Under the pieces are notes generated by a model. It saw only the letters and a list, made by a program, of their open reading frames with translations, had not been told where the DNA came from and did no database searches. Positions 9,755 to 19,542 of a stretch of DNA of 64,000 nt are shown here, piece by piece (the first letter of the stretch is position 1; each line of letters starts with the position of its first letter). Made by a program: the position numbers and the translations under genes. The stretch spans positions 186,001 to 250,000 of the forward strand of contig CDRNVI010000052.1 of NCBI GenBank assembly GCA_977017575.1, in the 5' to 3' direction. The stretch comes from Paramoeba atlantica. Its lineage: Eukaryota > Discosea.

Positions 9755-9777
9755 GGCATATCTATTTTTGTTTTCAG
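9755..9777 (+). promoter_or_regulatory. Putative spliced-leader acceptor with minimal uORF
   Basis: A strong pyrimidine tract, CATATCTATTTTTGTTTTCAG, ends at 9777. The leader that follows contains ATGTAA at 9781, a start codon followed at once by a stop, before the main ATG at 9850. Confidence 0.5.
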
Positions 9778-9849
9778 ATTATGTAAGCATACAAGAAGAC
9801 CAAAAGCCTCTTAGTTTGAATTTTGTTTATCTCTGAAAGAAAACTAAAA

Positions 9850-12800
9850 ATGAGTTCTGATTTTACCGATATTCCGCACTCTAGTCGAAGTGAAGAGATG
9901 ACGCAAAATTTAACAACTTCCGTAAATAGCACACTTCTTTCCGCTCAGGCTGAACCTTACATCCCATCTTCCTCTGTTCGCATAAAGCCTTCTCCACCAT
10001 CCAAAATGTCGAGCTCTCGCAAATCGCGCACTAAAACTAAATTAAAGAATGCCGTTAATCTACCTCCCTTCTCCTTCCCCGTATTGCCCACCCTCTCACA
10101 AACGCCAAACCCAATCCCTTCTTTTGGACTGGCTCATCCCCCCGTTCTCTCCCTCTCCTCTGGGTTTGCTTCCCCCGGTTCCCACAGCACGACTCGATCC
10201 TTTCGCTCGGAAACACCTTCCACTCAGCTCCCTTTCCCATCTCTTCCCCTCCCCACCTCGACATCCTTTACTCCCTTTTCCCACCCTTTTGGTTTCGGTC
10301 TTCCTTCTCTCTTTGCGACCCCCTCGGCGAATTTGTCTTCCATAGGCACCACTCCCTCCATCCCGCTCTCTACTACCCCCACTAAACCTCAAAATATTCC
10401 CCTCATGCCCTTTCTCACCCCATTACCTCATCGAACCTCTCAAATCAAAATATCGACAGACCGCGTCGATCCTATGTTGACCCCTCCCGCACTGTCAACC
10501 GTGTCGGCTTCACAAAAAGCTGAGTCCTCAATCAATACGCCTTCTTTAAATGCATGTATGACTTCTTCCTTAAATGCTTCTTCAAAAGGTCTTTTTCCGC
10601 ATCTTCCCGACAATACTACTGCAATGGAATCTCAACACGACACCTCCCCGAGTCGTTTTCTCGCCTATCAAACACCTCAACCCAAGACGTACCCCAAAAA
10701 GAAGAACGAAAGAACAAACTCCAAAAAGAAATCAGTCTCTCCTCACTCTATCCATCCCACTCCAAATAGGGCAGCAAACATTTTCACACATTCCCCCGAA
10801 AAACAACAAAACCTTTTTCCTTCCAACACAGCGCCATTTTCAACCCTCCACAACGAAACCACACAAACCGAACCTCCTTTGATTCAAACCAGCCCAATGG
10901 CGCCAAGACATTTTAAGTCGCCTTCTCCCCCTGCTGTCATTCTCCTCCTCGGGGTCTGTGGCAGCGGCAAGACCACCCAGGGACGGTTGCTGGCCCGCAA
11001 CCACCCGTTTTTATTTTTCAGCGGAGGGGAGACGCTGCGGCAGTTGTCCACACAAACCACACACAACTGGTCACTTCGTGTGCTCGCGAGTGAGGCGCTG
11101 GCGGCACAGTTAGCGCTGCTGGGGAAACCGGAGAGCGCGTACGGCAGTTCTAAAATGGAGGCTAAGCACGCAAGTAGAAATACAAGTAGATATAGAGGCA
11201 TTGTGATTGACCGTCAGGGGAAATCTGTAGAGGACTTTTGTTATCTATTGCACACCTTGCGTTCCAATGGGTTAAGGTTAAATGCGGTGGCGGTGTTAGC
11301 CCTGCAGGGGGAGATTGCAAAAGAACGTATGATGCGGCGGGAAGAGGAGGAAAAGGGAGAGAGGAAAAACAAAGAGGAGAAAAAGGGGGGAGTCGAGGCG
11401 GCAAGACCCGAAAGCGGCGACGCATATGCGATTGGGGAGCGCATCAAGGCGACGGAAGCACTGACCCGACGTTGTGTGCGGTTTATTTCGCAAGTGGAGA
11501 GATCTCGAGAGTTGGTGTGTGTTGTGGATACCACAGATAGCGTAGAATTGTCTCATCAAACGCTTTGTTTTTCTGTGGCGCATTTGTTCACGCCAAGTAT
11601 TCAACAGCAGGTTGCTGAAATTGATTTTTTCCCGCAGTTCATAGTGGGACCCATTGAACTTGTAGAGAGTTCAAAAGAATATGCCGAGGTCTTGGATCGC
11701 CTATTGCATTTGCTCGCATGTGAGAAGGCAACGAAGTTTCCCGGAACTGTCACAAGTCACTACGCAACGAAGAAATTTTTAGAGGAGCGTCAGATTTCAT
11801 CCCATCGCACTGATTATCGTATCTTTCACCGATATGAGGGTCTACGATGTCTTTGTCTGATCTCACCCAACACCCCTGGAGGTTATCTTATTCCTCGGCA
11901 CATGAAATGCATTTATCGAATTCGATCCGGAGTGTGGAATGAGGATCCCTTTGTGAAGCAGAAATTAACGACTCTAGATGGAGATTTCATCTTGGACGGA
12001 GAACTGGTTCCTATTTGTGCTTCAGGCTTCCCCGGTCACCCCCTTCAGTGGACACGTCCCGACAGTGGGATATCCTCTTTTTTATATTCCGTCTCTGACC
12101 TTCTTATGTCTAATGGTCAGCTGGTCACACGTCGGTCCTGGGAGGAACGTCACTCGCTTCTTAACCAAATACTTCACGTGGAGAATGAATTTCTCACGAG
12201 TTTGCTTCATACTTCACGTGTTTCTTTTTTGTTCTTGTCTAAAGGTGCCTTTCGGATTTCACAAGTCGAGGAGGCCTTGGAAAACACTCATCGCATTCCA
12301 GAGTTAAAAGTGGAAAGTTATTTTTTTCAACACAACGGGGAGTACCGCATGGGATGGGACGAGAACATTGCCATTTGGAAGCCACTGCATTTGCTTAGCT
12401 TTGATTTTCGCGTTGGGGATGTGCAATCACTTGAGGATAACGCAACCGCTCGGCTTTCTCTCGAATGTTTGGTCCATGAGTCAGGAACGCGTGCACGATA
12501 CGTCCAGATTCCTCTCCCCGATGTTGTCGAGGCTCCGCTGCACGAAACAACGCGATTTGATCTTGATTTTGGCTCCATTGTGGAGTGCACACTATTTGCC
12601 AGAGTCGATGGATCGTATATTCGTCAACTTCACTTTCTTCGCGTGAACTACGAGAAAACAGCGTCCGGCACCAAATCTCAACTGGACGAGCTAAGTCACC
12701 TACGGCTTCATCTAGCAACGAAGGCCGATTTAGCACATTTCTTGACCTTCAGAAACGCTGTGAGTACTTCTCCTGCCCACTCCCCTGCGGCTTCACAAAT

Positions 12801-13770
12801 TCATCGATCGCAATGGGGTACTCGAGGGCTTGTCGACGCGCATCTCTCTCCGTCATTTCAATCTCCTTCAACCCGCTCTCCTATATTATTTGCCTCCAAT
12901 CGTCCACGATCGGGGCTTGTGAATTCATCTCTACGTGAGATGACTACCTCACAAACGAGTGAAAACAAAATCAAAGCAGAATCACAAGCTTTACAAAACG
13001 AATACGCACAAATCTCAACAAAAAGGGAATCAGAAGAGGAAATACAACCTCTTGTCGCTCCTATTTTTGAAATGGACACAAGAAGTTCGTCGATGTCCAG
13101 TCATTCCTCCACCCGAGATATCTCACCCGAGTTCGGGGTTCTGCCGTCTTCCTATGCGAGAGCTCTTGATCCTTCCTCGGTGAGTCATCTCTCTTCAACC
13201 AGCAACCAAATCGTATCTACAAATTCTGAAAAAACTAGCACAGTTTTTGGGACTAAAAAATCTTCATGTGAAACAAATGCTACGAAAAATTTCAGCCCTG
13301 AAACGAGCAAACACAGAAATTCCAATACAAAACCAATGCAAACGAAACGAGAGCCACAACCCGAAACTGACGCCTCTCAAGTGGCTTCTGAAACGAATCG
13401 TTTGGCAATTTCCTCTGCCTCCGACAAACCTAAAACGGGTCCACGAAAATGTATGGAATGCGACAAACCAGCTCCTGGGCGCACCGACGACCGGTCGGCG
13501 ACATCCGGGATGTTTTACTGTTTCTCTTGCTGGCGAAAATACGGCCAAGACCACTGCCACGGGTGCCGAAAGTTTCGTGAGGTTCACCCATGGAAAGGGT
13601 ATAGTGTCTGCAGGGGCTGTTCTCACCTGTACGGGTGTTGTTCTGCCTGTGGAAAACCGCGAAAAGGCAGGGAAGACGCGGATGCCAAGTTTTACTGCGA
13701 CCATTGTTGGTCGGAGTATAGGTACGAATGGAGTAATTACAAATCCAAGCATCGAAATTCGAAAAAATAG
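9850..13770 (+). CDS. P-loop domain + cap guanylyltransferase-like domain + Cys-rich C-terminus (Ce1-like)
   Basis: The 1306-residue product starts at the first ATG after the acceptor. Residues 1-350 are Pro/Ser/Thr-rich and disordered. At about residue 368 a Walker A motif GVCGSGKTT opens an adenylate-kinase-like domain (to about 590). Residues about 595-960 resemble nucleotidyltransferases of mRNA capping: motif IIIa DGDFILDGELV (about 709), a motif V-like NIAIWKPLHLLSFDF (about 838), then an OB-like part. A P-loop domain ahead of a guanylyltransferase is known from trypanosome Ce1. The KxDG motif I position reads RYEGLR at about 661, so the lysine that carries GMP appears to be Arg, and the first Lys of motif V is replaced too. 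The enzyme may be inactive or use another residue. Residues about 1200-1290 hold a cluster of CxxC pairs, probably binding zinc. Motif assignment is by eye. Confidence 0.65.
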   Translation: MSSDFTDIPHSSRSEEMTQNLTTSVNSTLLSAQAEPYIPSSSVRIKPSPPSKMSSSRKSRTKTKLKNAVNLPPFSFPVLPTLSQTPNPIPSFGLAHPPVLSLSSGFASPGSHSTTRSFRSETPSTQLPFPSLPLPTSTSFTPFSHPFGFGLPSLFATPSANLSSIGTTPSIPLSTTPTKPQNIPLMPFLTPLPHRTSQIKISTDRVDPMLTPPALSTVSASQKAESSINTPSLNACMTSSLNASSKGLFPHLPDNTTAMESQHDTSPSRFLAYQTPQPKTYPKKKNERTNSKKKSVSPHSIHPTPNRAANIFTHSPEKQQNLFPSNTAPFSTLHNETTQTEPPLIQTSPMAPRHFKSPSPPAVILLLGVCGSGKTTQGRLLARNHPFLFFSGGETLRQLSTQTTHNWSLRVLASEALAAQLALLGKPESAYGSSKMEAKHASRNTSRYRGIVIDRQGKSVEDFCYLLHTLRSNGLRLNAVAVLALQGEIAKERMMRREEEEKGERKNKEEKKGGVEAARPESGDAYAIGERIKATEALTRRCVRFISQVERSRELVCVVDTTDSVELSHQTLCFSVAHLFTPSIQQQVAEIDFFPQFIVGPIELVESSKEYAEVLDRLLHLLACEKATKFPGTVTSHYATKKFLEERQISSHRTDYRIFHRYEGLRCLCLISPNTPGGYLIPRHMKCIYRIRSGVWNEDPFVKQKLTTLDGDFILDGELVPICASGFPGHPLQWTRPDSGISSFLYSVSDLLMSNGQLVTRRSWEERHSLLNQILHVENEFLTSLLHTSRVSFLFLSKGAFRISQVEEALENTHRIPELKVESYFFQHNGEYRMGWDENIAIWKPLHLLSFDFRVGDVQSLEDNATARLSLECLVHESGTRARYVQIPLPDVVEAPLHETTRFDLDFGSIVECTLFARVDGSYIRQLHFLRVNYEKTASGTKSQLDELSHLRLHLATKADLAHFLTFRNAVSTSPAHSPAASQIHRSQWGTRGLVDAHLSPSFQSPSTRSPILFASNRPRSGLVNSSLREMTTSQTSENKIKAESQALQNEYAQISTKRESEEEIQPLVAPIFEMDTRSSSMSSHSSTRDISPEFGVLPSSYARALDPSSVSHLSSTSNQIVSTNSEKTSTVFGTKKSSCETNATKNFSPETSKHRNSNTKPMQTKREPQPETDASQVASETNRLAISSASDKPKTGPRKCMECDKPAPGRTDDRSATSGMFYCFSCWRKYGQDHCHGCRKFREVHPWKGYSVCRGCSHLYGCCSACGKPRKGREDADAKFYCDHCWSEYRYEWSNYKSKHRNSKK

Positions 13771-14459
13771 GTGAAGGGAGCGGAGCGTCATAAAAACCGC
13801 GAAGAGCGCATTGATTAGTCATAAACGCGAAGAGTGGAGAATACAGTGTATATACAGAATACGTATGTACCCCTAAGGGAGCACCTAACGCCTATAATAC
13901 TGGATTTGTAACCCTCTTTTTTCCGCCAACACAAATGTTTAGTAGCATTCACTGACCCGTTTTCATTTAATTAAGCACTTCCGCACTCTTTGTAGTGCTA
14001 TATGATGCTTTACATACATGTATGTACATACGATTGTTTGTCTTCTTTTCTCAACCTCGACTTTAGCTATTTGACTATACGTGGAGTATGGAATATAGCT
14101 TTTAGCTTTGTCATTCGTGTTTTTTCTATCTTTTTCTTTTCTCGAGAGGTTTATTATGAATTGTAAATCATAAACTTATTTTTTATCCGATAAACGGTGT
14201 ACTATTTGAAAGCAAGACTTGGAAAGGTGTTACTTTTCCAGCTTCTTCCTTCAGTAGTTTGTGCATAAGAAATGTTTTATTTTTTCCTAAACACTTCAAA
14301 GTTTATTAGCCTAAAAAGTTTAAAACCTAAATGGTTCAAATTTTCTTTCGCTGTTTCTAAGAAATTGATTAATGAAAAAAAGCTTTGTACTCCTAAGCTA
14401 TAGTCGTTTTTCTGACTCTATTTTCTAGTTTTTTTCTGCATTGTACACAACATGCCTTC
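13771..14459. other. Intergenic region with spliced-leader acceptor
   Basis: No gene is supported. The last part contains a pyrimidine tract, CTGACTCTATTTTCTAG, ending at 14428. The leader after it carries ATG CCT TCA TGA at 14452-14463, whose stop overlaps the start codon of the next gene (ATGA). Confidence 0.45.
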
Positions 14460-16373
14460 ATGATCGCTTCTAAAGTCAAAGAATTCGCATCATCTTCTCA
14501 AACTGTTGAGGAGTTTTTATCTCTTTATTCCTCACAGCATTCCCTTTCAGTTCTCCAAAAGGAAATTAATGCTTTAAAAACTGATCTGAATAGCCAAAAA
14601 AATGAAAAGCTACGCGCTATATGGTTTGATCTCGTCTGTCCATTCTTAGAAGATGCTCCAAGTATTGGGCGGGAAATTGACATTTTGGTTCAAACGATAT
14701 CGCGCGAACTGAAAGATGTTGCTCACGTAGCTTCAAAAACTATCGCATTGCATCCCGATGCTCATTTCACTAAAAAAGTTAACAGGAGCGACTCGTCTTC
14801 CCCAGACATTAACAGTACCTTATCCGAACTTAAAGCTTTACAAGCCGCCAATCAGCCAGTACAACTTCCACTTTTACAGGAGGCATTGCTTTGCATAGAG
14901 ATAAGCAAAATGGATGCTTTTTCACAGTGTAGCACAGAGTCAGAAGCTGAAGCAAATGTGTCTCAGCTTCTGAGGTCCTACTCCTTTCATTTGGATAAAT
15001 ATTTTGTGAAATGTTGTCTCGAAAAAGAACAAAATTCCTACCACACATGCCTTGCGCTATATTTCAACGCGGGGTTGGTTTCGCACGCACAACACACATT
15101 TCGACAAGAAATCCTTTTACCTTATGTTTCCAATTTATCGAACCGCGTTGACATTTCCTGTAGAAATGTTTTACTTCGTGTATCCAAAGAATTGCACGAC
15201 ACCTTTTCTTCCCTGATCAATGCCTCCCACAAAGTATCCAATACGTTTTTTCTTGCCGGTCTTTGCCTATGGCCTATTCTTTCCGAGCATATTATGGATC
15301 ACTACACAGAAGTGTTTGCGTTTGACGACGCTCCTTCATTCATCGAAAGAGGCCAACAAAGCACTACTTTTATTAAATGCATTTCTTCACTCTGTCAAAG
15401 TTCGACCGAGAGAGACGAAATGCTTTCTAGTCCACAAAAAATACGGTGGGATCAAAAGTGGGAGATGAATTCATATTGTGAGGCACTGGCGAGAATTTTA
15501 GAAGTTAATACCGTGCGCATTTCGAAGGTGAATTCATCAGAAGACCTCGTTGAAATTTTTCGTTCTGCGTTTGATCTTTTTCGTCCCTCATTCTTCATAT
15601 TGGAATTGGCTGGCCGTCTCACCCACTTAACCTTCTTAGCGCTGCAGCGAATGACCAAAGCGATACATGAACTTACTTTTCTGCAACTTGATTCGTCGTC
15701 CGCAACCTTCGAATATTTTTATTCTTTTTTGACCTTTTTACACTCTTTCCCGAATTGGTTTCCAGAAATTGTGTGTGATACACTCGACAAATCTCTCGTT
15801 TTGGAGGTTCAAACTATTGTTTTGAGTGAGTATCTCCTACCTGTATGCAATGACTTTCGCCATCAGCTTTTTAATCAGATTAAAGCCGAATGCTCCAAGG
15901 AGTTGCCTACTATTTCTTCCTTCACCGAACAGCATACCGCTGAACAAACATTCGAACTTCATGCTAGTTTGATTTATGTAGAAAAGCTCTGGAATCCGAT
16001 TCTTCGATTCTGTGAGCGCATCGAGAAATCTTCTGTTCCGTTTCAAACTGAGGCAAAGCAACTTGCCTGGGTTGAGCATATTTCCTCGCAGCTTGCTGAA
16101 ATATATCACGACAAGGTATCCGAGGTGTGGGTGACTTGTTGCAATGCAGAAAGAAGGTTTGACGCATATTGTGCGCGATATCAGATTGTATCATCACCTA
16201 CGAGTCCTTTGTTGAATGGAAATACAGCCCGGGTGCGCTTCCAGCTACGGCGAGATATTGAGTGCTTTCTCGCTATTTTTACTCGTGTTACAAATATGAG
16301 TGTCGAAAATGCTTCCTATCGCATTCTGCGTTCTTTACTTGATGAATTATTCTTGCCGAATGAGATTTCGTAA
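14460..16373 (+). CDS. Large helical protein of unknown function (possible vesicle-tether subunit)
   Basis: The 637-residue product is almost entirely predicted helix, with no membrane segment or signal peptide. The N-terminus has heptad-like spacing (SLSVLQKEINALKTDLNSQKNEKLRAIW), followed by long helices with conserved-looking aromatic residues, such as YFYSFLTFLHSFPNWFPEIV. The size, N-terminal coiled coil and C-terminal helical bundle recall subunits of tethering complexes of the CATCHR type (COG, Dsl1, exocyst), but I see no diagnostic motif and give that only as a possibility. The frame is uninterrupted and follows the same strand as its neighbours. The start is the ATG overlapped by the stop of a three-codon upstream frame. 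The next gene encodes a Golgi protein, which is compatible with, but does not support, a trafficking role. Confidence 0.55.
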   Translation: MIASKVKEFASSSQTVEEFLSLYSSQHSLSVLQKEINALKTDLNSQKNEKLRAIWFDLVCPFLEDAPSIGREIDILVQTISRELKDVAHVASKTIALHPDAHFTKKVNRSDSSSPDINSTLSELKALQAANQPVQLPLLQEALLCIEISKMDAFSQCSTESEAEANVSQLLRSYSFHLDKYFVKCCLEKEQNSYHTCLALYFNAGLVSHAQHTFRQEILLPYVSNLSNRVDISCRNVLLRVSKELHDTFSSLINASHKVSNTFFLAGLCLWPILSEHIMDHYTEVFAFDDAPSFIERGQQSTTFIKCISSLCQSSTERDEMLSSPQKIRWDQKWEMNSYCEALARILEVNTVRISKVNSSEDLVEIFRSAFDLFRPSFFILELAGRLTHLTFLALQRMTKAIHELTFLQLDSSSATFEYFYSFLTFLHSFPNWFPEIVCDTLDKSLVLEVQTIVLSEYLLPVCNDFRHQLFNQIKAECSKELPTISSFTEQHTAEQTFELHASLIYVEKLWNPILRFCERIEKSSVPFQTEAKQLAWVEHISSQLAEIYHDKVSEVWVTCCNAERRFDAYCARYQIVSSPTSPLLNGNTARVRFQLRRDIECFLAIFTRVTNMSVENASYRILRSLLDELFLPNEIS

Positions 16374-16816
16374 CCCCCTTGCTCATAAACCTCGCGTCAC
16401 GAAAAGTGACTCCCACTTTTTCTCTTGCAAGTGTCCAACTGAGCTAATTTTTGTTGCATTTTGAAGATCTCAACGCAAAGACTTTGCGCTTTAAGAAACG
16501 GAATAACAATCTCGAATGTGTATCTCTGAAAAGAGAATTACCACTTTTTCGCCCTCTTTAAAATACCGACTTCTTCACTCTTTCAAAAATGAAAGTTTTA
16601 AAAAAACTGTTCTATGTTTTTTTTGTTTTTCAAAGATACACCCCAGCCACATTTTTTTGGCGTTTTTGTGTAATTTTTGGATTTCTTAATATAGCTGTGC
16701 CTTCTTAATATACGTATACCTTCGTAATATACCGGGGGGTATGGTAAGCTGGGCAGTGGTTTAGTTCATATGTGAATTCTTCTCTGCACTCTTTTTTCTT
16801 TCGTACACACTTTTCA
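16374..16816. other. Intergenic region with short repeat and pyrimidine tract
   Basis: No gene is supported. Around 16692-16765, CCTTCTTAATATACGTATAC is followed by CCTTCGTAATATACCGGGGGG, resembling the segment at 55.19-55.26 kb (ATACCTTGATAACATACCGGG), possibly two copies of one transposon end. A pyrimidine tract (16778-16815) precedes the GRASP start, but the nearest upstream AG is at about 16763. ATGTGA at 16769 is a start directly followed by a stop. Confidence 0.35.
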
Positions 16817-17632
16817 ATGGGTGTACAGTTCAGCTCTCCGAGTAGCGTCGAAGGATTTCAGGTTGTGCACGTTAAACCTGAGACACCCGCACACCGCTGT
16901 GGCTTACTTCCTTACTTTGATTTTATTCTTTCCGTTGACGATATGCCTTTGGATGCAGAGAATAAACACTTGTTTCCAGCTCACATAGGACGAAAAGTCG
17001 ACAACGAAGAAGTGGACCTTAAAGTCTATAATCTCAAAGTGAAACAAAGTCGCAATGTTTCCTTGGCTCTTGGCCGATCGTCTTCGGGTCAGGGTGAGAT
17101 GGGGTGTAGTGTTACGTGGAATAGTGTGGAAAACGCAGAACAATGTGTTTGGCACGTGACAAGTGTCGCATCAGAAAGTGCAGCTGCGCAGGCGGGTATT
17201 CTCTCAGAGCGTCATTTTCTGTTGGGCATGGAAATATTGAGCCTCGTTGAGGAGAAATCTAGGCCAATGATGCTGTTTTCAAAGCCATCCGACTTTCGTG
17301 AACGTCTGGAAAAGTGGAGCGCACAGCGAATCCGTCTGTTACCTAAATGCCACGAGAAGTCGGGGAAAATTTTGTTTCTTGTGTATGATACGATTACCAA
17401 CACAATTTCCGAAGTTTGTCTTGTTCTTCAAGATATTTCTCTTGGAATAGATGTCGGTAATGGTTATATGCACTCTATTCCAGTTTCGACACAGCTTCCT
17501 CTCTTAGAGACTTTTCATGAAAATAATAGAGTTGATACGAGCCTTCCACATGTCCCAGAATCTTCTTCATCTAGCCTTGCTGACCAGCCCACATATTCTG
17601 ATTCTTTCAATAATTTTAGACCAACAATATGA
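16817..17632 (+). CDS. GRASP-type Golgi reassembly/stacking protein
   Basis: I place the start at the ATG of MGVQFSSPSS rather than 15 codons upstream at a GTG, because Gly2 with Ser6 makes a good N-myristoylation site, as in GRASP55/65. The product has 271 residues. Two atypical PDZ-like repeats follow: residues about 10-105 (FQVVHVKPETPAHRCGLLPYFDFILSV) and about 108-205 (WHVTSVASESAAAQAGIL), ending with SLGIDVGNGYMHSIP, which matches the conserved GRASP ending with 'G.GYLHRIP'. A short Ser-rich tail follows. By family the protein anchors to the cytosolic face of Golgi cisternae and self-associates through its first PDZ domain to tether membranes. Kinetoplastids are known to have a single GRASP. 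The assignment is secure; details of partners are not visible. Confidence 0.88.
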   Translation: MGVQFSSPSSVEGFQVVHVKPETPAHRCGLLPYFDFILSVDDMPLDAENKHLFPAHIGRKVDNEEVDLKVYNLKVKQSRNVSLALGRSSSGQGEMGCSVTWNSVENAEQCVWHVTSVASESAAAQAGILSERHFLLGMEILSLVEEKSRPMMLFSKPSDFRERLEKWSAQRIRLLPKCHEKSGKILFLVYDTITNTISEVCLVLQDISLGIDVGNGYMHSIPVSTQLPLLETFHENNRVDTSLPHVPESSSSSLADQPTYSDSFNNFRPTI

Positions 17633-17771
17633 AATGATAATCAGCTTTGAACGTCTTTGAAAACCATTTTACCTATTTTTGTAGGGTAATACTACTCCAT
17701 AATACCACAACAACTGCTGTATTCGATTCTCTCGAACCTCTATCATAGTCTCATTCTCTTAACGTGGTGTA

Positions 17772-18470
17772 ATGTTCTTACTACCGTTTGCAGACAACTC
17801 AGCTCCTGTCTCAAAAAGACGTAAAACTGAAAGCGCTTTCTCAGACTCCGCCTCCCCAATCCCCAAAACAACTGCATCCAAAGTCCGGGGCGTCGCACTT
17901 CCCCAAGAATTTGAAATGGATTACTTTTTACGCAACATTACAAATCGTCATCCCTCATGGAACACTGATCGGTCCCTTTGTAAGTGGGAAGGTGTCCTGT
18001 GTTGGAAGGAAGGAAAGGTGTCTGAGGTTCGCTGGGGGAATTATCCGATTGACGGTACCCTTTGGTGGGACAGCACACCCCACTCCTTGCTGCGTCTTGA
18101 ATTACACTGCGGTATATTCCGTGAAAACGCTCTTTGCGGTGATGTGAAGCTCGCTGCTCTCCCGGACTCTCTGGAGCGACTCTATCTATGGGGTCAATCC
18201 TTTTCAGGAGAAATTGATACTCGTAGCTTGCCTCGCTCTCTGCTCATATTGCAGGCATATCTCAACAAGTTCTCAGGAAGTCTTGACCTCACAATCCTTC
18301 CCTCTGGACTGTTTCAAGCGTTTCTTAACAACAATCAATTTGAAGGAGAAATTAATCTCCGTGTGTTGCCAGCGTCATTGGAACAGCTAAGCCTTTCGTG
18401 GAATCATTTTACCGGTATTGTGGATATTTCTTCCCTTCCAGAAGTCATGTTCTCGCTCTGCCATAAATGG
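17772..18470 (+). pseudogene. Leucine-rich-repeat gene truncated by a LINE fragment
   Basis: The frame starts with ATG at 17772 and encodes a basic leader, then a cap of the form NRHPSWNTDRSLCKWEGVLC, the same W...C.W.GV.C cap as the relic at 7.72 kb. About six repeats follow with the consensus LPxSLxxLxLxxNxFSGxIDLxxLP, for example SFSGEIDTRSLPRSLLIL and NQFEGEINLRVLPASLEQL. The LRR sequence ends near 18450 at LPEVMFSL. The frame then runs about 35 codons into sequence that belongs, in another frame, to a LINE. The gene therefore lost its C-terminus to that insertion. A short truncated LRR protein could still be made. The repeat type resembles plant-like LRRs reported from kinetoplastids; ligand unknown. 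Confidence 0.65.
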
Positions 18471-19235
18471 GATCCGGAATGCGAAGATCTCCCGCTTTGT
18501 AGCATCCGTCATGACTCTTACACCGCTCCCTTCCCGAGCAGCGCTTGTTCAATGGGGCCGCAGCACCTACAGTAACATGAAATGCCCTATTTGCAACGAC
18601 CGAGTGCAAACCGTCAGACACACCCTTTCCGCCTGCACCACTTCACTTCAGCAAGGACGATATACTTTCCGTCATAACCTTGTCCTTGCCGAATTTGCGA
18701 AACATATTAGGGAAGCACAGGGAACTGAGTTTTCATATTTCGACCTACCAGGAGAGCGTAACCCACCAGCTTGGCTGAGGGAACACGATACACTGCTCCG
18801 TCCCGACGGTTACATTAAACTTCACAATGGGACAGAGTTCCTCATCGAACTCACAGTCCCATGGGAGGAGAATGCGGAGAACGCTCATCGGAGAAAATCC
18901 GAGAAGTACAACATCCTTTTACATACACGGCGACAGGAAAACCCGGACACCTACATAATAGCCTTTGAAATAGGTGCCCGGGGATTCCCCAATGGGTCAT
19001 GCAAATATATTAATGCCATCTTTAACGGCGACCATATTTTGGCCACAAAGTGTCGAGAAAGCATGACACAGATGGCCCTCAGGGGGAGTTACATACTCTG
19101 GGCTCGCCGAAATGAGGCGACATGGTCGGAGGAGGAAACGTATTGACATTATCTTCTAAAAAGGGGGCAATCCCGTTGAATGCGGGTCATACCCCCGACT
19201 TACTCTACTGGAAAGTATGAAAAAATAAAATCTTA
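18470..19235 (+). mobile_element. 3' fragment of a non-LTR retrotransposon with RLE endonuclease
   Basis: One open frame (to the stop at 19144-19146) carries the end of a LINE protein of the R2/CRE-like type. First comes a zinc knuckle, KCPICNDRVQTVRHTLSAC, then LQQGRYTFRHNLVL, typical of these elements. The restriction-enzyme-like endonuclease follows: LLRPDGYIKL with the catalytic Pro-Asp, then FLIELTVPWEENAENAHRRK with the Glu, and RKSEKYNILL. The core motifs RPD...E..VP look intact, but reverse transcriptase is absent, so this is a 5'-truncated insertion, as usual for LINEs. An A-rich segment at 19217-19234 probably marks the 3' end. It interrupts the LRR gene at 17.77 kb. Confidence 0.7.
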
Positions 19236-19517
19236 GAGGAAATAATTTTGAAAGCATTGTACCCCTCCCCTTTCCCGACTTCGTGGAAGTGGGAGATACA
19301 CGTGTAAGTACATGGCGAAAACACATTCCTGGAAAATAAAAGAGTAAAAGGCGTACCTTTAAAAAAAATCTTTGAATTTCTGAACGTTAACGCAAAAGGG
19401 GAATCCGTTTTTTTATGCCTCGTTGGAAACAGTGTAGGCTTCCTATCTTTTTTTCTCTGTTTAAGGGTACATGTCAAACTATCGAAAAGCAACTCGATTT
19501 TTTTTCTAGCCTTCGCT

Positions 19518-19541
19518 CATTTATTTCTTTTTACTTGTCAG
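19518..19541 (+). promoter_or_regulatory. Putative spliced-leader acceptor
   Basis: CATTTATTTCTTTTTACTTG ahead of TCAG gives a strong pyrimidine tract with AG at 19540-19541, one base before the ATG of the Noc3-like gene. Confidence 0.55.
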
Positions 19542-19542
19542 C

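Noticed and set aside
10049-11604. Several 70-110-codon frames on both strands within the capping-like gene, and similar ones at 20.6-21.1 and 23.2-24.7 kb
   Set aside because: They are shadows in GC-rich, low-complexity coding DNA. The main frame carries the conserved motifs.
14460-16373. Firm assignment as a COG or exocyst subunit
   Set aside because: Only size and helical character fit; no diagnostic motif was seen.
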